Below are positions 25,492-38,504 of a DNA stretch of 64,000 nucleotides, piece by piece. A program made the position numbers and the translations under genes. Position 1 is the stretch's first letter, and each line of letters opens with the position of its first letter. The stretch is from Hippophae tibetana (taxonomy: Eukaryota > Streptophyta > Magnoliopsida > Rosales > Elaeagnaceae): NCBI GenBank assembly GCA_037013495.1, contig CM072807.1:27446802-27510801 (forward strand). Reading direction: 5' to 3'. The notes beneath the pieces were generated by a model, which saw only the letters and a list, made by a program, of their open reading frames with translations, made no database searches and had not been told where the DNA came from.

Positions 25492-28093
25492 GTCAACCCG
25501 ACCCGGTTTGACCGTAATGGATACCCGGCCGTATCCTCCTATTCCGGTGACGGAATACAGCGTTCTTTTTATCCAAATTCTCATAATTCGATTTTCGATT
25601 GATTCATGGTTTTAATTTGAAGTAATACCATTATTTTAAGTAAAAATTTAATTAATGAATCAAATAAATATCCACGATAAATTGTATTCATTTTCTTCAT
25701 TTGTTTTCAAGTTTACATTCACAGAATCACTCAAACGTAAATATTGAAACAATTTAAAATTTCCATGTGCATAAAAAACAAGGAAAATCAAAAACCCAAA
25801 ATTTCAATTCCTCGTAAAACAGATCAAAAGAGAGATGTTTCCAAAAATGGTTTCAATACCAAATGTTAGAATACAATTCAATCCAGAAACTTTCGGAAAA
25901 GCATACGAACGCATAATTTAAATGGAGTCGAAAAAAATGGATTGAAAACATACCTCTTGCCAGGATCAATTTTTTTTTTTTGAAAAACTTCAACTTCAAC
26001 GGGAGGTGAGTCAACCCGACCCAGTTTGACCGTAGCTAATACGAGACCGTATCCTGATATTACGGTGACAAAATCCAGCGTTCTTTTTATCAAATTTCTC
26101 ATAATTCGATTTTCGAGTGATTCATGGTCTTAGTTTGAAGTAAAAACATTATTTTAAATAAAAATTTAATTAATATATCAAATAAATACCCACGATAAAT
26201 TGTATTTATTTTCATCATTTGTTTTCATATTTAAATTCAGAGAATCACTCAAACGTAAATATTGAAACAATTTAAAATTTCCATGTGCATAAAAAACAAC
26301 CAAAATCAAACACCCAAAATTTCAATTCCTCGTGTAATAGATCAAAAGAGAGATGTTTTCAAAAATGGCTCTAATACCAAATGTTAGAATACAATTCAAT
26401 CCAGAAAATTTTGGAAACGCATACAAACGCATAATTTAAATGCAGTGGAAATAAAATGGATTGAAAACATACCTCTTTCCTTGATCAAATTTTTGTTTTT
26501 TGAAAAACTTCATCTTCAACCCAGAGGCGGGTCAACCCGACCCGGTTTGACCGTAACGGATACCCGGCCGTATCCTCCTATTCCGGTGACGGAATACAGC
26601 GTTCTTTTTATCAAAATTCTCATAATTCGATTTTCGATTGATTCATGGTCTTAATTTGAAGTAATACCATTATTTTAAGTAAAAATTTAATCAATGAATC
26701 AAATAAATATCCACGATAAATTGTATTCATTTTCTTCATTTGTTTTCAAGTTTACATTCACAGAATCACTCAAACGTAAATATTGAAACAATTTAAAATT
26801 TCCATGTGCATAAAAAACAAGGAAAATCAAAAACCCAAAATTTCAATTCCTCGTAAAAAAGATCAAAAGAGAGATGTTTCCAAAAATGGTTTTAATGCCA
26901 AATGTTAGAATACAATTCAATCCAGAAACTTTCGGAAAAGCATACGAAGGCATAATTTAAATGGAGTCGAAAAAAAATGGATTGAAAACATACCTCTTGA
27001 AAGGATCAATTTTTTTTTTTTTGAAAAACTTCAACTTCAACCGCGAGGCGAGTCAACCCGACCCAGTTTGACCGTAGCGGATACGAGACCGTATCCTGAT
27101 ATTACGGTGACAAAATCCAGCGTTCTTTTTATCAAATTTCTCATAATTCGATTTTCGATTGATTCATGGTTTTAATTTGAAGAAATACCATTATTTTAAA
27201 TAAAACTTTAATTAATGAATCAAATAAATACCCACGATAAATTGTATTCATTTTCTTCATTTGTTTTCAACTTTACATTCACAGAATCACTCAAACGTAA
27301 ATATTGAAACAATTTAAAATTTCCATGTGCATAAAAAACAAGGAAAATCAAAAACCCAAAATTTCAATTCCTCGTAAAACAGATTAAAAGAGAGATGTTT
27401 CCAAAAATGGCTTTAATGCCAAATGTTAGAATACATTTCAATCCAGAAACTTTCGGAAAAGCATACGAACGCATAATTTAAATGGAGTCGAAAAAAAATG
27501 GATTTAAAACATACCTCTTGCCTTGATCAATTTTTTTTTTTTTTGAAAAACTTCAACTTCAACCGCGAGGCGAGTCAACCCGACCCGGTTTGACCGTAGC
27601 GGATACCCGACCGTATCCTGATATTCCGGTGACAAAATCCAGCGTTATTTTTATCAAATTTCTCATAATTCGATTTTCGAGTGATTCATGGTCTTAATTT
27701 GAAGTAAAAACATTATTTTAAATAAAAATTTAATTAATGAATCAAATAAATACCCACGATAAATTGTATTTATTTTCATCATTTGTTTTCATATTTAAAT
27801 TCACAGAATCACTCAAACGTAAATATTGAAACAAATTAAAATTTCCATGTGCATAAAAAACAACCAAAATCAAACACCCAAAATTTCAATTCCTCGTGTA
27901 ATAGATCAAAAGAGAGATGTTTTCAAAAATGGCTCTAATACCAAATGTTAGAATACAATTCAATCCAGAAACTTTCGGAAACGCATACAAACACATAATT
28001 TAAATGCAGTGGAAATAAAATGGATTGAAAACATACCTCTTTCCTTGATCAAATTTTGTTTTTTGAAAAACTTCATCTTCAACCCAGAGGCGG
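24971..28093 (+). repeat. Hexamer higher-order repeat, tandem copy 3
   Basis: Anchors are 24971 (A3), 25492 (B1), 26010 (A1), 26531 (B2), 27052 (A2) and 27574 (A'); length 3,123 bp. It shares the A' replacement and private marks of copy 2. After A' the tail leads into a B head at 28094 instead of a fourth A3, so the tandem series ends here. This also leaves an A-A pair that shifts the alternation by one monomer. Confidence 0.92.
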
Positions 28094-29649
28094 GTCAACC
28101 CGACCCGGTTTGACCGTAACGGATACCCGGCCGTATCCTCCTATTCCGGTGACGGAATACAGCGTTCTTTTTATCAAAATTCTCATAATTCGATTTTCGA
28201 TTGATTCATGGTCTTAATTTGAAGAAATACCATTATTTTAAGTAAACATTTAATTAATGAATCAAAAAAATATCCACGATAAATTGTATTCATTTTCTTC
28301 ATTTGTTTTCAAGTTTACATTCACAGAATCACTCAAACGTAAAAATTGAAACAATTTAAAATTTCCATGTGCATAAAAAACAAGGAAAATCAAAAACCCA
28401 AAATTTCAATTCCTCGTAAAACAGATCAAAAGAGAGATGTTTCCAAAAATGGCTTTAATGCCAAATGTTAGAATACAATTCAATCCAGAAACTTTCGGAA
28501 AAGCATACGAACGCATAATTTAAATGGAGTCGAAAAAAATGGATTGAAAACATACCTCTTGCCTTGATCAATTTTTTTTTTTGAAAAACTTCAACTTCAA
28601 CCGCGAGGCGAGTCAACCCGACCCGTTTTGACCGTAGCAAATACGAGACCGTATCCTGATATTACGGTGACAAAATCCAGCGTTCTTTTTATCAAATTTC
28701 TCATAATTCGATTTTCGAGTGATTCATGGTCTTAGTTTGAAGTAAAAACATTAATTTAAATAAAAATTTAATTAATGAATCAAATAAATACCCACGATAA
28801 ATTGTATTTATTTTCATCATTTGTTTTCATATTTAAATTCACAGAATCACTCAAACGTAAATATTGAAACAATTTAAAATTTCCATGTGCATAAAAAACA
28901 ACCAAAATCAAACACCCAAAATTTCAATTCCTCGTGTAATAGATCAAAAGAGAGATGTTTTCAAAATGGCTCTAATACCAAATGTTAGTATACAATTCAA
29001 TCCAAAAACTTTCGGAAACGCATAAAAACGCATAATTTAAATGTAGTGGAAATAAAATGGATTGAAAACATACCCCTTTCCTTGATCAAATTTTTTTTTT
29101 GAAAATCTTCGTCTTCAACCCAGAGGCGGGTCAACCTGACCCGGTTTGACCGTAACGGATACCCGGCCGTATCCTCATATTCCGGTGATGGAATACAGCG
29201 TTCTTTTTATCAAAATTCTCATAATTCGATTTTCGATTGATTCATGGTCTTAATTTGAAGTAATACCATTATTTTAAATAAAAATTTAATTAATGAATCA
29301 AATAAATACCCACGATAAATTTTATTCATTTTCTTCATTTGTTTTCAAGTTTACATTCACAGAATCACTCAAACGTAAATATTGAAACAATTTAAAATTT
29401 CCATGTGCATAAAAAACAACGAAAATCAAAAACCCAAAATTTCAATTCCTCGTAAAACAAATCAAAAGAGAGATGTTTCCAAAAATGGCTTCAATACCAA
29501 ATGTTAGAATACAATTCAATCCAGAAACTTTCGGAAAAGCATACGAACGCATAATTTAAATGGAGTCGAAAAAAATGGATTGAAAACATACCTCTTGCTA
29601 GGATCAATTTTTTTTTTTTTGAAAAACTTCAACTTCAACCGCGAGGCGA
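28094..29649 (+). repeat. B - A0 - B0 trimer after hexamer series
   Basis: Anchors are 28094 (B), 28612 (A0) and 29130 (B0). The first tail has CGTAAAAATTG near 28340, a mark shared with tails near 31975, 37190 and 53845. A0 has CCCGTTTTGACC and GTAGCAAATAC; B0 has TTTTCAAAATGG and AAATCTTCGTC. This is A0-B0 copy 3. The T-tract before B0 is only 10 bases (29091-29100). Confidence 0.82.
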
Positions 29650-30168
29650 GTCAACCCGACCCAGTTTGACCGTAGCGGATACCCGGCCGTATCGTGATAT
29701 TACGGTGACAAAATCCAGCATTCTTTTTATCAAAATTCTCATAATTCGATTTTCGATTGATTCATGGTCTTAATTTGAAGTAATACCATTATTTTAAGTA
29801 AAAATTTAATCAATGAATCAAATAAATATCCACGATAAATTGTATTCATTTTCTTCATTTGTTTTCATATTTAAATTCAGAGAATCACTCAAACGTAAAT
29901 ATTGAAACAATTTAAAATTTCCATGTGCATAAAAAACAACCAAAATCAAACACCCAAAATTTCAATTCCTCGTAAAAAAGATCAAAAGATAGATGTTTCC
30001 AAAAATGGTTTTAATGCCAAATGTTAGAATACAATTCAATCCAGAAACTTTCGGAAACGCATACAAACGCATAATTTAAATGCAGTGGAAATAAAATGGA
30101 TTGAAAACATACCTCTTGAAAGGATCAATTTTTTTTTTTGAAAATCTTCATCTTCAACCCAGAGGCGG
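29650..30168 (+). repeat. Multiply recombinant A/B mosaic monomer
   Basis: Anchor 29650. Reading left to right: A head to GTAGCGGATAC; B-type CCCGGCC; A-type GATATTACGG; B tail (CAAAATTCTC, AAGTAATACC); A tail (TTTCATATTTAAATTCAGAG, AACCAAAATC); A lead-in (GTTTCCAAAAATGG, TTTTAATGCC); B lead-in (GGAAACGCATACAAACG, GCAGTGG); CTTGAAAGG of the A2 type; then a B-type head. At least six class switches lie in one 519-bp interval. Confidence 0.85.
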
Positions 30169-31208
30169 GTCAACCCGACCCGGTTTGACCGTAACGGATA
30201 CCCGGCCGTATCCTCCTATTCCGGTGATGGAATCTAGCGTTCTTTTTATCAAAATTTTCATAATTCGATTTTCGATTGATTCATGGTCTTAATTTGAAGT
30301 AATACCATTATTTTAAATAAAAATTTAATTAATGAATCAAATAAATACCCACGATAAATTTTATTCATTTTATTCATTTGTTTTCAAGTTTACATTCACA
30401 GAATCACTCAAAGGTAAATATTGGAACAATTTAAAATTTCCATGTGCATAAAAAACAAGGAAAATCAAAAACCCAAAATTTCAATTCCTCGTAAAACAGA
30501 TCAAAAGATAGATGTTTCCAAAAATGGCTTCAATACCAAATGTTAGAATACAATTCAATCCAGAAACTTTCGGAAAAGCATACGAACGCATAATTTAAAT
30601 GGAGTCGAAAAAAAATGGATTGAAAACATACCTCTTGGCTGGATAAATTTTTTTTTTTGAAAAACTTCAACTTCAACCGCGAGGCGAGTCAACCCGACCC
30701 AGTTTGACCGTAGCGGATACGAGACCGTATCCTGATATTACGGTGACAAAATCCAGCGTTCTTTTTATCAAATTTCTCATAATTCGATTTTCGAGTGATT
30801 CATGGTCTTAGTTTGAAGTAAAAACATTATTTTAAATAAAAATTTAATTAATGAATCAAATAAATACCCACGATAAATTGTATTTATTTTCATCATTTGT
30901 TTTCATATTTAAATTCAGAGAATCACTCAAACGTAAATATTGAAACAATTTAAAATTTCCATGTGCATAAAAAACAACCAAAATCAAACACCCAAAATTT
31001 CAATTCCTCGTGTAATAGATCAAAAGAGAGATGTTTTCAAAAATGGCTCTAATACCAAATGTTAGTATACAATTCAATCCAAAAAATTTCGGAAACGCAT
31101 ACAAACGCATAATTTAAATGCAGTGGAAATGAAATGGATTGAAAACATACCTCTTTCCTTGATCAAATTTTTGTTTTTTGAAAAACTTCATCTTCAACCC
31201 AGAGGCGG
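30169..31208 (+). repeat. B-A dimer with GAATCTAGCG variant
   Basis: Anchors are 30169 (B) and 30688 (A). The B head follows AAATCTTCATC and is followed by GATGGAATCTAGCG and AAAATTTTC, marks also present in the B0 monomers at 39029 and 42152. The lead-in to the A head has CTTGGCTGG, again shared with those loci. Confidence 0.82.
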
Positions 31209-32252
31209 GTCAACCCGACCCGGTTTGACCGTAACGGATACCCGGCCGTATCCTCCTATTCCGTTGACGGAATACAGCGTTCTTTTTATCAAAATTCTCG
31301 TAATTCGATTTTCGATTGATTCATGGTCTTAATTTGAAGTAATACCATTATTTTAAGTAAAACTTTAATGAATGAATCAAATAAATATCCACGATAAATT
31401 GTATTCATTTTCTTCATTTGTTTTCAAGTTTACATTCACAGAATCACTCAAACGTAAATATTGAAACAATTTAAAATTTCCATGTGCATAAAAACAAGGA
31501 AAATCAAAAACCCAAAATTTCAATTCCTCGTAAAACAAATCAAAAGAGAGATGTTTTCAAAAATGGCTCTAATACCAAATGTTAGTATACAATTCAATCC
31601 AAAAAATTTCGGAAACGCATACAAACGCATAATTTAAATGCAGTGGAAATAAAATGGATTGAAAACATACCTCTTTCCTTGATCAAATTTTTGTTTTTTG
31701 AAAAACATCATCTTCAACCCAGAGGCGGGTCAACCCGACCCGGTTTGACCGTAACGGATACCCGGCCGTATCCTCCTATTCCGGTGACGGAATACAGCGT
31801 TCTTTTTATCAAAATTCTCATAATTCGATTTTCGATTGATTCATGGTCTTAATTTAAAGTAATACCATTATTTTAAGTAAAAATTTAATGAATGAATCAA
31901 ATAAATATCCACGATAAATTGTATTCATTTTCTTCATTTGTTTTCAAGTTTACATTCACAGAATCACTCAAACGTAAAAATTGAAACAATTTAAAATTTC
32001 CATGTGCATAAAAAACAAGGAAAATCAAAAACCCAAAATTTCAATTCCTCGTAAAACAGATCAAAAGAGAGATGTTTCCAAAAATTGCTTTAATGCCAAA
32101 TGTTAGAATACAATTCAATCCAGAAACTTTCGGAAAAGCATACAAACGCATAATTTAAATGGAGTCGAAAAAAAATGGATTGAAAACAAACCTCTTGCCT
32201 TGATCAATTTTTTTTTTTTTTTTGAAAAACTTCAACTTCAACCGCGAGGCGA
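31209..32252 (+). repeat. B-B junction: second break in alternation
   Basis: Consecutive B heads lie at 31209 and 31729. The first has CCGTTGACGG. Its tail is B-type (AAGTAATACC, AAGGAAAATC, CTCGTAAAACAAATC) but at about 31,530-31,560 passes into the B-head lead-in (TTTTCAAAAATGGCTCTAAT). The exchange point is therefore in the region ATCAAAAGAGAGATGTTT, common to both classes. The second tail carries CGTAAAAATTG near 31975. Confidence 0.86.
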
Positions 32253-34339
32253 GTCAAACCGACCCGGTTTGACCGTAGCGGATACCCGACTGTATCCTGA
32301 TATTCCGGTGACAAAATCCAGCGTTCTTTTTATCAAATTTCTCATAATTCGATTTTCGAGTGATTCATGGTCTTAATTTGAAGTAAAAACATTATTTTAA
32401 ATAAAAATTTAATTAATGAATCAAATAAATACCCACGATAAATTGTATTTATTTTCATCATTTGTTTTCATATTTAAATTCAAAGAATCACTCAAACGTA
32501 AATATTGAAACAATTTAAAATTTCCATGTGCATAAAAAACAACCAAAATCAAAAACCCAAAATTTCAATTCCTCATGAAATAGAGCAAAAGAGAGATGTT
32601 TTCAAAAATGGCTACAATACCAAATGTTAGAATACAATTCAATCCAGAAACTTTCGAAAACGCATACATTCACATAATTTAAATGCAGTAGAAATAAAAT
32701 GGATTGAAAACATACCTCTTGCCTTGATCAAATTTTTGTTTTTTGAAAAACTTCATCTGCAACCCAGAGGCGGGTCAACCCGACCCGGTTTGACCGTAAC
32801 GGATACCCGTTCGTATCCTCCTATTCCGGTGACGGAATACAGCGTTCTTTTTATCAAAATTCTCATAATTCGATTTTCGATTGATTCATGGTTTTAATTT
32901 GAAGTAATACCATTATTTTAAGTAAAAATTTAATTAAGGAATCAAATAAATATCCACGATAAATTGTATTCATTTTCTTCATTTGTTTTCAAGTTTACAT
33001 TCACAGAATCACTCAAAGGTAAATATTGAAACAATTTAAAATTTCCATGTGCATAAAAAACAAGGAAAATCAAAAACCCAAAATTTCAATTCCTCGTAAA
33101 ACAGATCAAAAGAGAGATATTTCCAAAAATGGCTTCAATACCAAATGTTAGAATACAATTCAATCCAAAAACTTTCGGAAAAGCATACGAACGCATAATT
33201 TAAATGGAGTCGAAAAAAATGGATTGAAAACATACCTCTTGCCAGGATCAATTTTTTTTTTTTTGAAAAACTTCAACTTCAACCGCGAGGCGAGTCAACC
33301 CGACCCAGTTTGACCGTAGCGGATACCCGGCCGTATCCTGATATTACGGTGACAAAATCCAGCGTTCTTTTTATCAAATTTCTCATAATTCGATTTTCGA
33401 GTGATTCATGGTCTTAATTTGAAGTAAAAACATTATTTTAAATAAAAATTTAATTAATGAATCAAATAAATACCCACGATAAATTGTATTTATTTTCATC
33501 ATTTGTTTTCATATTTAAATTCAAAGAATCACTCAAACGTAAATATTGAAACAATTTAAAATTTCCATGTGCATAAAAAACAACCAAAATCAAAAACCCA
33601 AAATTTCAATTCCTCGTGAAACAGAGCAAAAGAGAGATGTTTTCAAAAATGGCTACAATACCAAATGTTAGAATACAATTCAATCCAGAAACTTTCGGAA
33701 ACGCATACAAACACATAATTTAAATGCAGTAGAAATAAAATGGATTGAAAACATACCTCTTGCCTTGATCAAATTTTTGTTTTTTGAAAAACTTCATCTG
33801 CAACCCAGAGGCGGGTCAACCCGACCCGGTTTGACCGTAACGGATACCCGGCCGTATCCTCCAATTCCGGTGACGAAATCCAGCGTTCTTTTTATCAAAA
33901 TTCTCATAATTCGATTTTCGATTGATTCATGGTCTTAATTTGAAGTAATACCATTATTTTAAATAAAAATTTAATTAATAAATCAAATAAATACCCACGA
34001 TAAATTTTATTCATTTTATTCATTTGTTTTCAAGTTTACATTCACAGAATCACTCAAAGGTAAATATTGAAACAATTTAAAATTTCCATGTGCATAAAAA
34101 ACAAGGAAATATCAAAAACCCAAAATTTCAATTCCTCGTAAAACAGATCAAAAGAGAGATGTTTCCAAAAATGGCTTCAATACCAAATGTTAGAATACAA
34201 TTCAATCCAGAAACTTTCGGAAAAGCATACGAACGCATAATTTAAATGGAGTCGAAAAAAAATGGATTGAAAACATACCTCTTGCCTTGATCAATTTTTT
34301 TTTTTTTTTTGAAAAACTTCAACTTCAACCGCGAGGCGA
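32253..34339 (+). repeat. Tetramer pair, copy 1
   Basis: Anchors are 32253 (A''), 32774 (B), 33294 (A) and 33815 (B); length 2,087 bp. A'' has GTCAAACCGACC and GATACCCGACTG. The following B lead-in contains ATACATTCACAT and the B head has ACCCGTTCG. The last tail has GGAAATATC near 34105. All recur in copy 2. Confidence 0.9.
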
Positions 34340-36421
34340 GTCAAACCGACCCGGTTTGACCGTAGCGGATACCCGACTGTATCCTGATATTCCGGTGACA
34401 AAATCCAGCGTTCTTTTTATCAAATTTCTCATAATTCGATTTTCGAGTGATTCATGGTCTTAATTTGAAGTAAAAACATTATTTTAAATAAAAATTTAAT
34501 TAATGAATCAAATAAATACCCACGATAAATTGTATTTATTTTCATCATTTGTTTTCATATTTAAATTCAAAGAATCACTCAAACGTAAATATTGAAACAA
34601 TTTAAAATTTCCATGTGCATAAAAAACAACCAAAATCAAAAACCCAAAATTTCAATTCCTCATGAAATAGAGCAAAAGAGAGATGTTTTCAAAAATGGCT
34701 ACAATACCAAATGTTAGAATACAATTCAATCCAGAAACTTTCGAAAACGCATACATTCACATAATTTAAATGCAGTAGAAATAAAATGGATTGAAAACAT
34801 ACCTCTTGCCTTGATCAAATTTTTGTTTTTTGAAAAACTTCATCTGCAACCCAGAGGCGGGTCAACCCGACCCGGTTTGACCGTAACGGATACCCGTTCG
34901 TATCCTCCTATTCCGGTGACGGAATACAGCGTTCTTTTTATCAAAATTCTCATAATTCGATTTTCGATTGATTCATGGTTTTAATTTGAAGTAATACCAT
35001 TATTTTAAGTAAAAATTTAATTAAGGAATCAAATAAATATCCACGATAAATTGTATTCATTTTCTTCATTTGTTTTCAAGTTTACATTCACAGAATCACT
35101 CAAAGGTAAATATTGAAACAATTTAAAATTTCCATGTGCATAAAAAACAAGGAAAATCAAAAACCCAAAATTTCAATTCCTCGTAAAACAGATCAAAAGA
35201 GAGATATTTCCAAAAATGGCTTCAATACCAAATGTTAGAATACAATTCAATCCAAAAACTTTCGGAAAAGCATACGAACGCATAATTTAAATGGAGTCGA
35301 AAAAAATGGATTGAAAACATACCTCTTGCCAGGATCAATTTTTTTTTTTTTGAAAAACTTCAACTTCAACCGCGAGGCGAGTCAACCCGACCCAGTTTGA
35401 CCGTAGCGGATACCCGGCCGTATCCTGATATTACGGTGACAAAATCCAGCGTTCTTTTTATCAAATTTCTCATAATTCGATTTTCGAGTGATTCATGGTC
35501 TTAATTTGAAGTAAAAACATTATTTTAAATAAAAATTTAATTAATGAATCAAATAAATACCCACGATAAATTGTATTTATTTTCATCATTTGTTTTCATA
35601 TTTAAATTCAAAGAATCACTCAAACGTAAATATTGAAACAATTTAAAATTTCCATGTGCATAAAAAACAACCAAAATCAAAAACCCAAAATTTCAATTCC
35701 TCGTGAAACAGAGCAAAAGAGAGATGTTTTCAAAAATGGCTACAATACCAAATGTTAGAATACAATTCAATCCAGAAACTTTCGGAAACGCATACAAACA
35801 CATAATTTAAATGCAGTAGAAATAAAATGGATTGAAAACATACCTCTTGCCTTGATCAAATTTTTGTTTTTTGAAAAACTTCATCTGCAACCCAGAGGCG
35901 GGTCAACCCGACCCGGTTTGACCGTAACGGATACCCGGCCGTATCCTCCAATTCCGGTGACGAAATCCAGCGTTCTTTTTATCAAAATTCTCATAATTCG
36001 ATTTTCGATTGATTCATGGTCTTAATTTGAAGTAATACCATTATTTTAAATAAAAATTTAATTAATAAATCAAATAAATACCCACGATAAATTTTATTCA
36101 TTTTATTCATTTGTTTTCAAGTTTACATTCACAGAATCACTCAAAGGTAAATATTGAAACAATTTAAAATTTCCATGTGCATAAAAAACAAGGAAATATC
36201 AAAAACCCAAAATTTCAATTCCTCGTAAAACAGATCAAAAGAGAGATGTTTCCAAAAATGGCTTCAATACCAAATGTTAGAATACAATTCAATCCAGAAA
36301 CTTTCGGAAAAGCATACGAACGCATAATTTAAATGGAGTCGAAAAAAAATGGATTGAAAACATACCTCTTGCCTGGATAAATTTTTTTTTTTGAAAAACT
36401 TCAACTTCAACCGCGAGGCGA
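34340..36421 (+). repeat. Tetramer pair, copy 2
   Basis: Anchors are 34340 (A''), 34861 (B), 35381 (A) and 35902 (B); length 2,082 bp. It repeats ATACATTCACAT, ACCCGTTCG (near 34892) and GGAAATATC (near 36192). The copies are nearly identical by eye. The right-hand breakpoint lies in the lead-in near 36,360, where CCTTGATC becomes CCTGGATA. Confidence 0.9.
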
Positions 36422-38504
36422 GTCAACCCGACCCAGTTTGACCGTAGCGGATACGAGACCGTATCCTGATATTACGGTGACAAAATCCAGCGTTCTTTTT
36501 ATCAAATTTCTCATAATTCGATTTTCGAGTGATTCATGGTCTTAGTTTGAAGTAAAAACATTATTTTAAATAAAAATTTAATTAATGAATCAAATAAATA
36601 CCCACGATAAATTGTATTTATTTTCATCATTTGTTTTCATATTTAAATTCACAGAATCACTCAAACGTAAATATTGAAACAATTTAAAATTTCCATGTGC
36701 ATAAAAAACAACCAAAATCAAACACCCAAAATTTCAATTCCTCGTTTAATAGATCAAAAGAGAGATGTTTTCAAAAATGGCTCTAATACCAAATGTTAGT
36801 ATACAATTCAATCCAAAAAATTTCGGAAACGCATACAAACGCATAATTTAAATGCAGTGGAAATAAAATGGATTGAAAACTTACCTCTTTCCTTGATCAA
36901 ATTTTTGTTTTTTGAAAAACATCATCTTCAACCCAGAGGCGGGTCAACCCGACCCGGTTTGACCGTAACGGATACCCGGCCGTATCCTCCTATTTTGGTG
37001 ACGGAATACAGCGTTCTTTTTATCAAAATTCTCATAATTCGATTTTCGATTGATTCATGGTCTTAATTTGAAGTAATACCATTATTTTAAGTAAAAATTT
37101 AATGAATGAATCAAATAAATATCCACGATAAATTGTATTCATTTTCTTCATTTGTTTTCAAGTTTACATTCACAGAATCACTCAAACGTAAAAATTGAAA
37201 CAATTTAAAATTTCCATGTGCATAAAAAACAAGGAAAATCAAAAACCCAAAATTTCAATTCCTCGTAAAACAGATCAAAAGAGAGATGTTTCCAAAAATG
37301 GCTTTAATGCCAAATGTTAGAATACAATTCAATCCAGAAACTTTCGGAAAAGCATACAAACGAATAATTTAAATGGAGTCGAAAAAAAATGGATTGAAAA
37401 CAAACCTCTTGCCTTGATCAATTTTTTTTTTTTTTTGAAAAACTTCAACTTCAACCGCGAGGCGAGTCAAACCGACCCGGTTTGACCGTAGCGGATACCC
37501 GACTGTATCCTGATATTCCGGTGACAAAATCCAGCGTTCTTTTTATCAAATTTCTCATAATTCGATTTACGAGTGATTCATGGTCTTAATTTGAAGTAAA
37601 AACATTATTTTAAATAAAAATTTAATTAATGAATCAAATAAATACCCACGATAAATTGTATTTATTTTCATCATTTGTTTTCATATTTAAATTCAAAGAA
37701 TCACTCAAACGTAAATATTGAAACAATTTAAAATTTCCATGTGCATAAAAAACAACCAAAATCAAAAACCCAAAATTTCAATTCCTCATGAAACAGAGCA
37801 AAAGAGAGATGTTTTCAAAAATGGCTACAATACCAAATGTTAGAATACAATTCAATCCAGAAACTTTCGGAAACGCATACATTCACATAATTTAAATGCA
37901 GTAGAAATAAAATGGATTGAAAACATACCTCTTGCCTTGATCAAATTTTTGTTATTTGAAAAACTTCATCTGCAACCCAGAGGCGGGTCAACCAGACCCG
38001 GTTTGACCGTAACGGATACCCGGCCGTATCCTCCTATTCCGGTGACGGAATACAGCGTTCTTTTTATCAAAATTCTCATAATTCGATTTTCGATTGATTC
38101 ATGGTTTTAATTTGAAGTAATACCATTATTTTAAGTAAAAATTTAATTAAGGAATCAAATAAATATCCACGATAAATTGAATTCATTTTCTTCATTTGTT
38201 TTCAAGTTTACATTCACAGAATCACTCAAACGTAAATATTGAAACAATTTAAAATTTCCATGTGCATAAAAAACAAGGAAAATCAAAAACCCAAAATTTC
38301 AATTCCACGTAAAACAAATCAAAAGAGAGATGTTTCCAAAAATGGCTTCAATACCAAATGTTAGAATACAATTCAATCCAGAAACTTTCGGAAAAGCATA
38401 CGAACACATAATTTAAATGGAGTCGAAAAAAATGGATTGAAAACATACCTCTTGCCAGGATCAATTTTTTTTTTTGAAAAACTTCAACTTCAACCGCGAG
38501 GCGA
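36422..38504 (+). repeat. A-B-A''-B tetramer related to 30,688-33,293
   Basis: Anchors are 36422 (A), 36943 (B), 37466 (A'') and 37987 (B). The B at 36943 follows AAAACATCATC and its tail has CGTAAAAATTG, as at 31729; A'' with ATACATTCACAT in its tail follows, as at 32253. It looks like a diverged second copy of the stretch centred on 32,000. Private changes are CCTATTTTGGTG near 36992 and GTCAACCAGACC at 37987. Confidence 0.8.
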
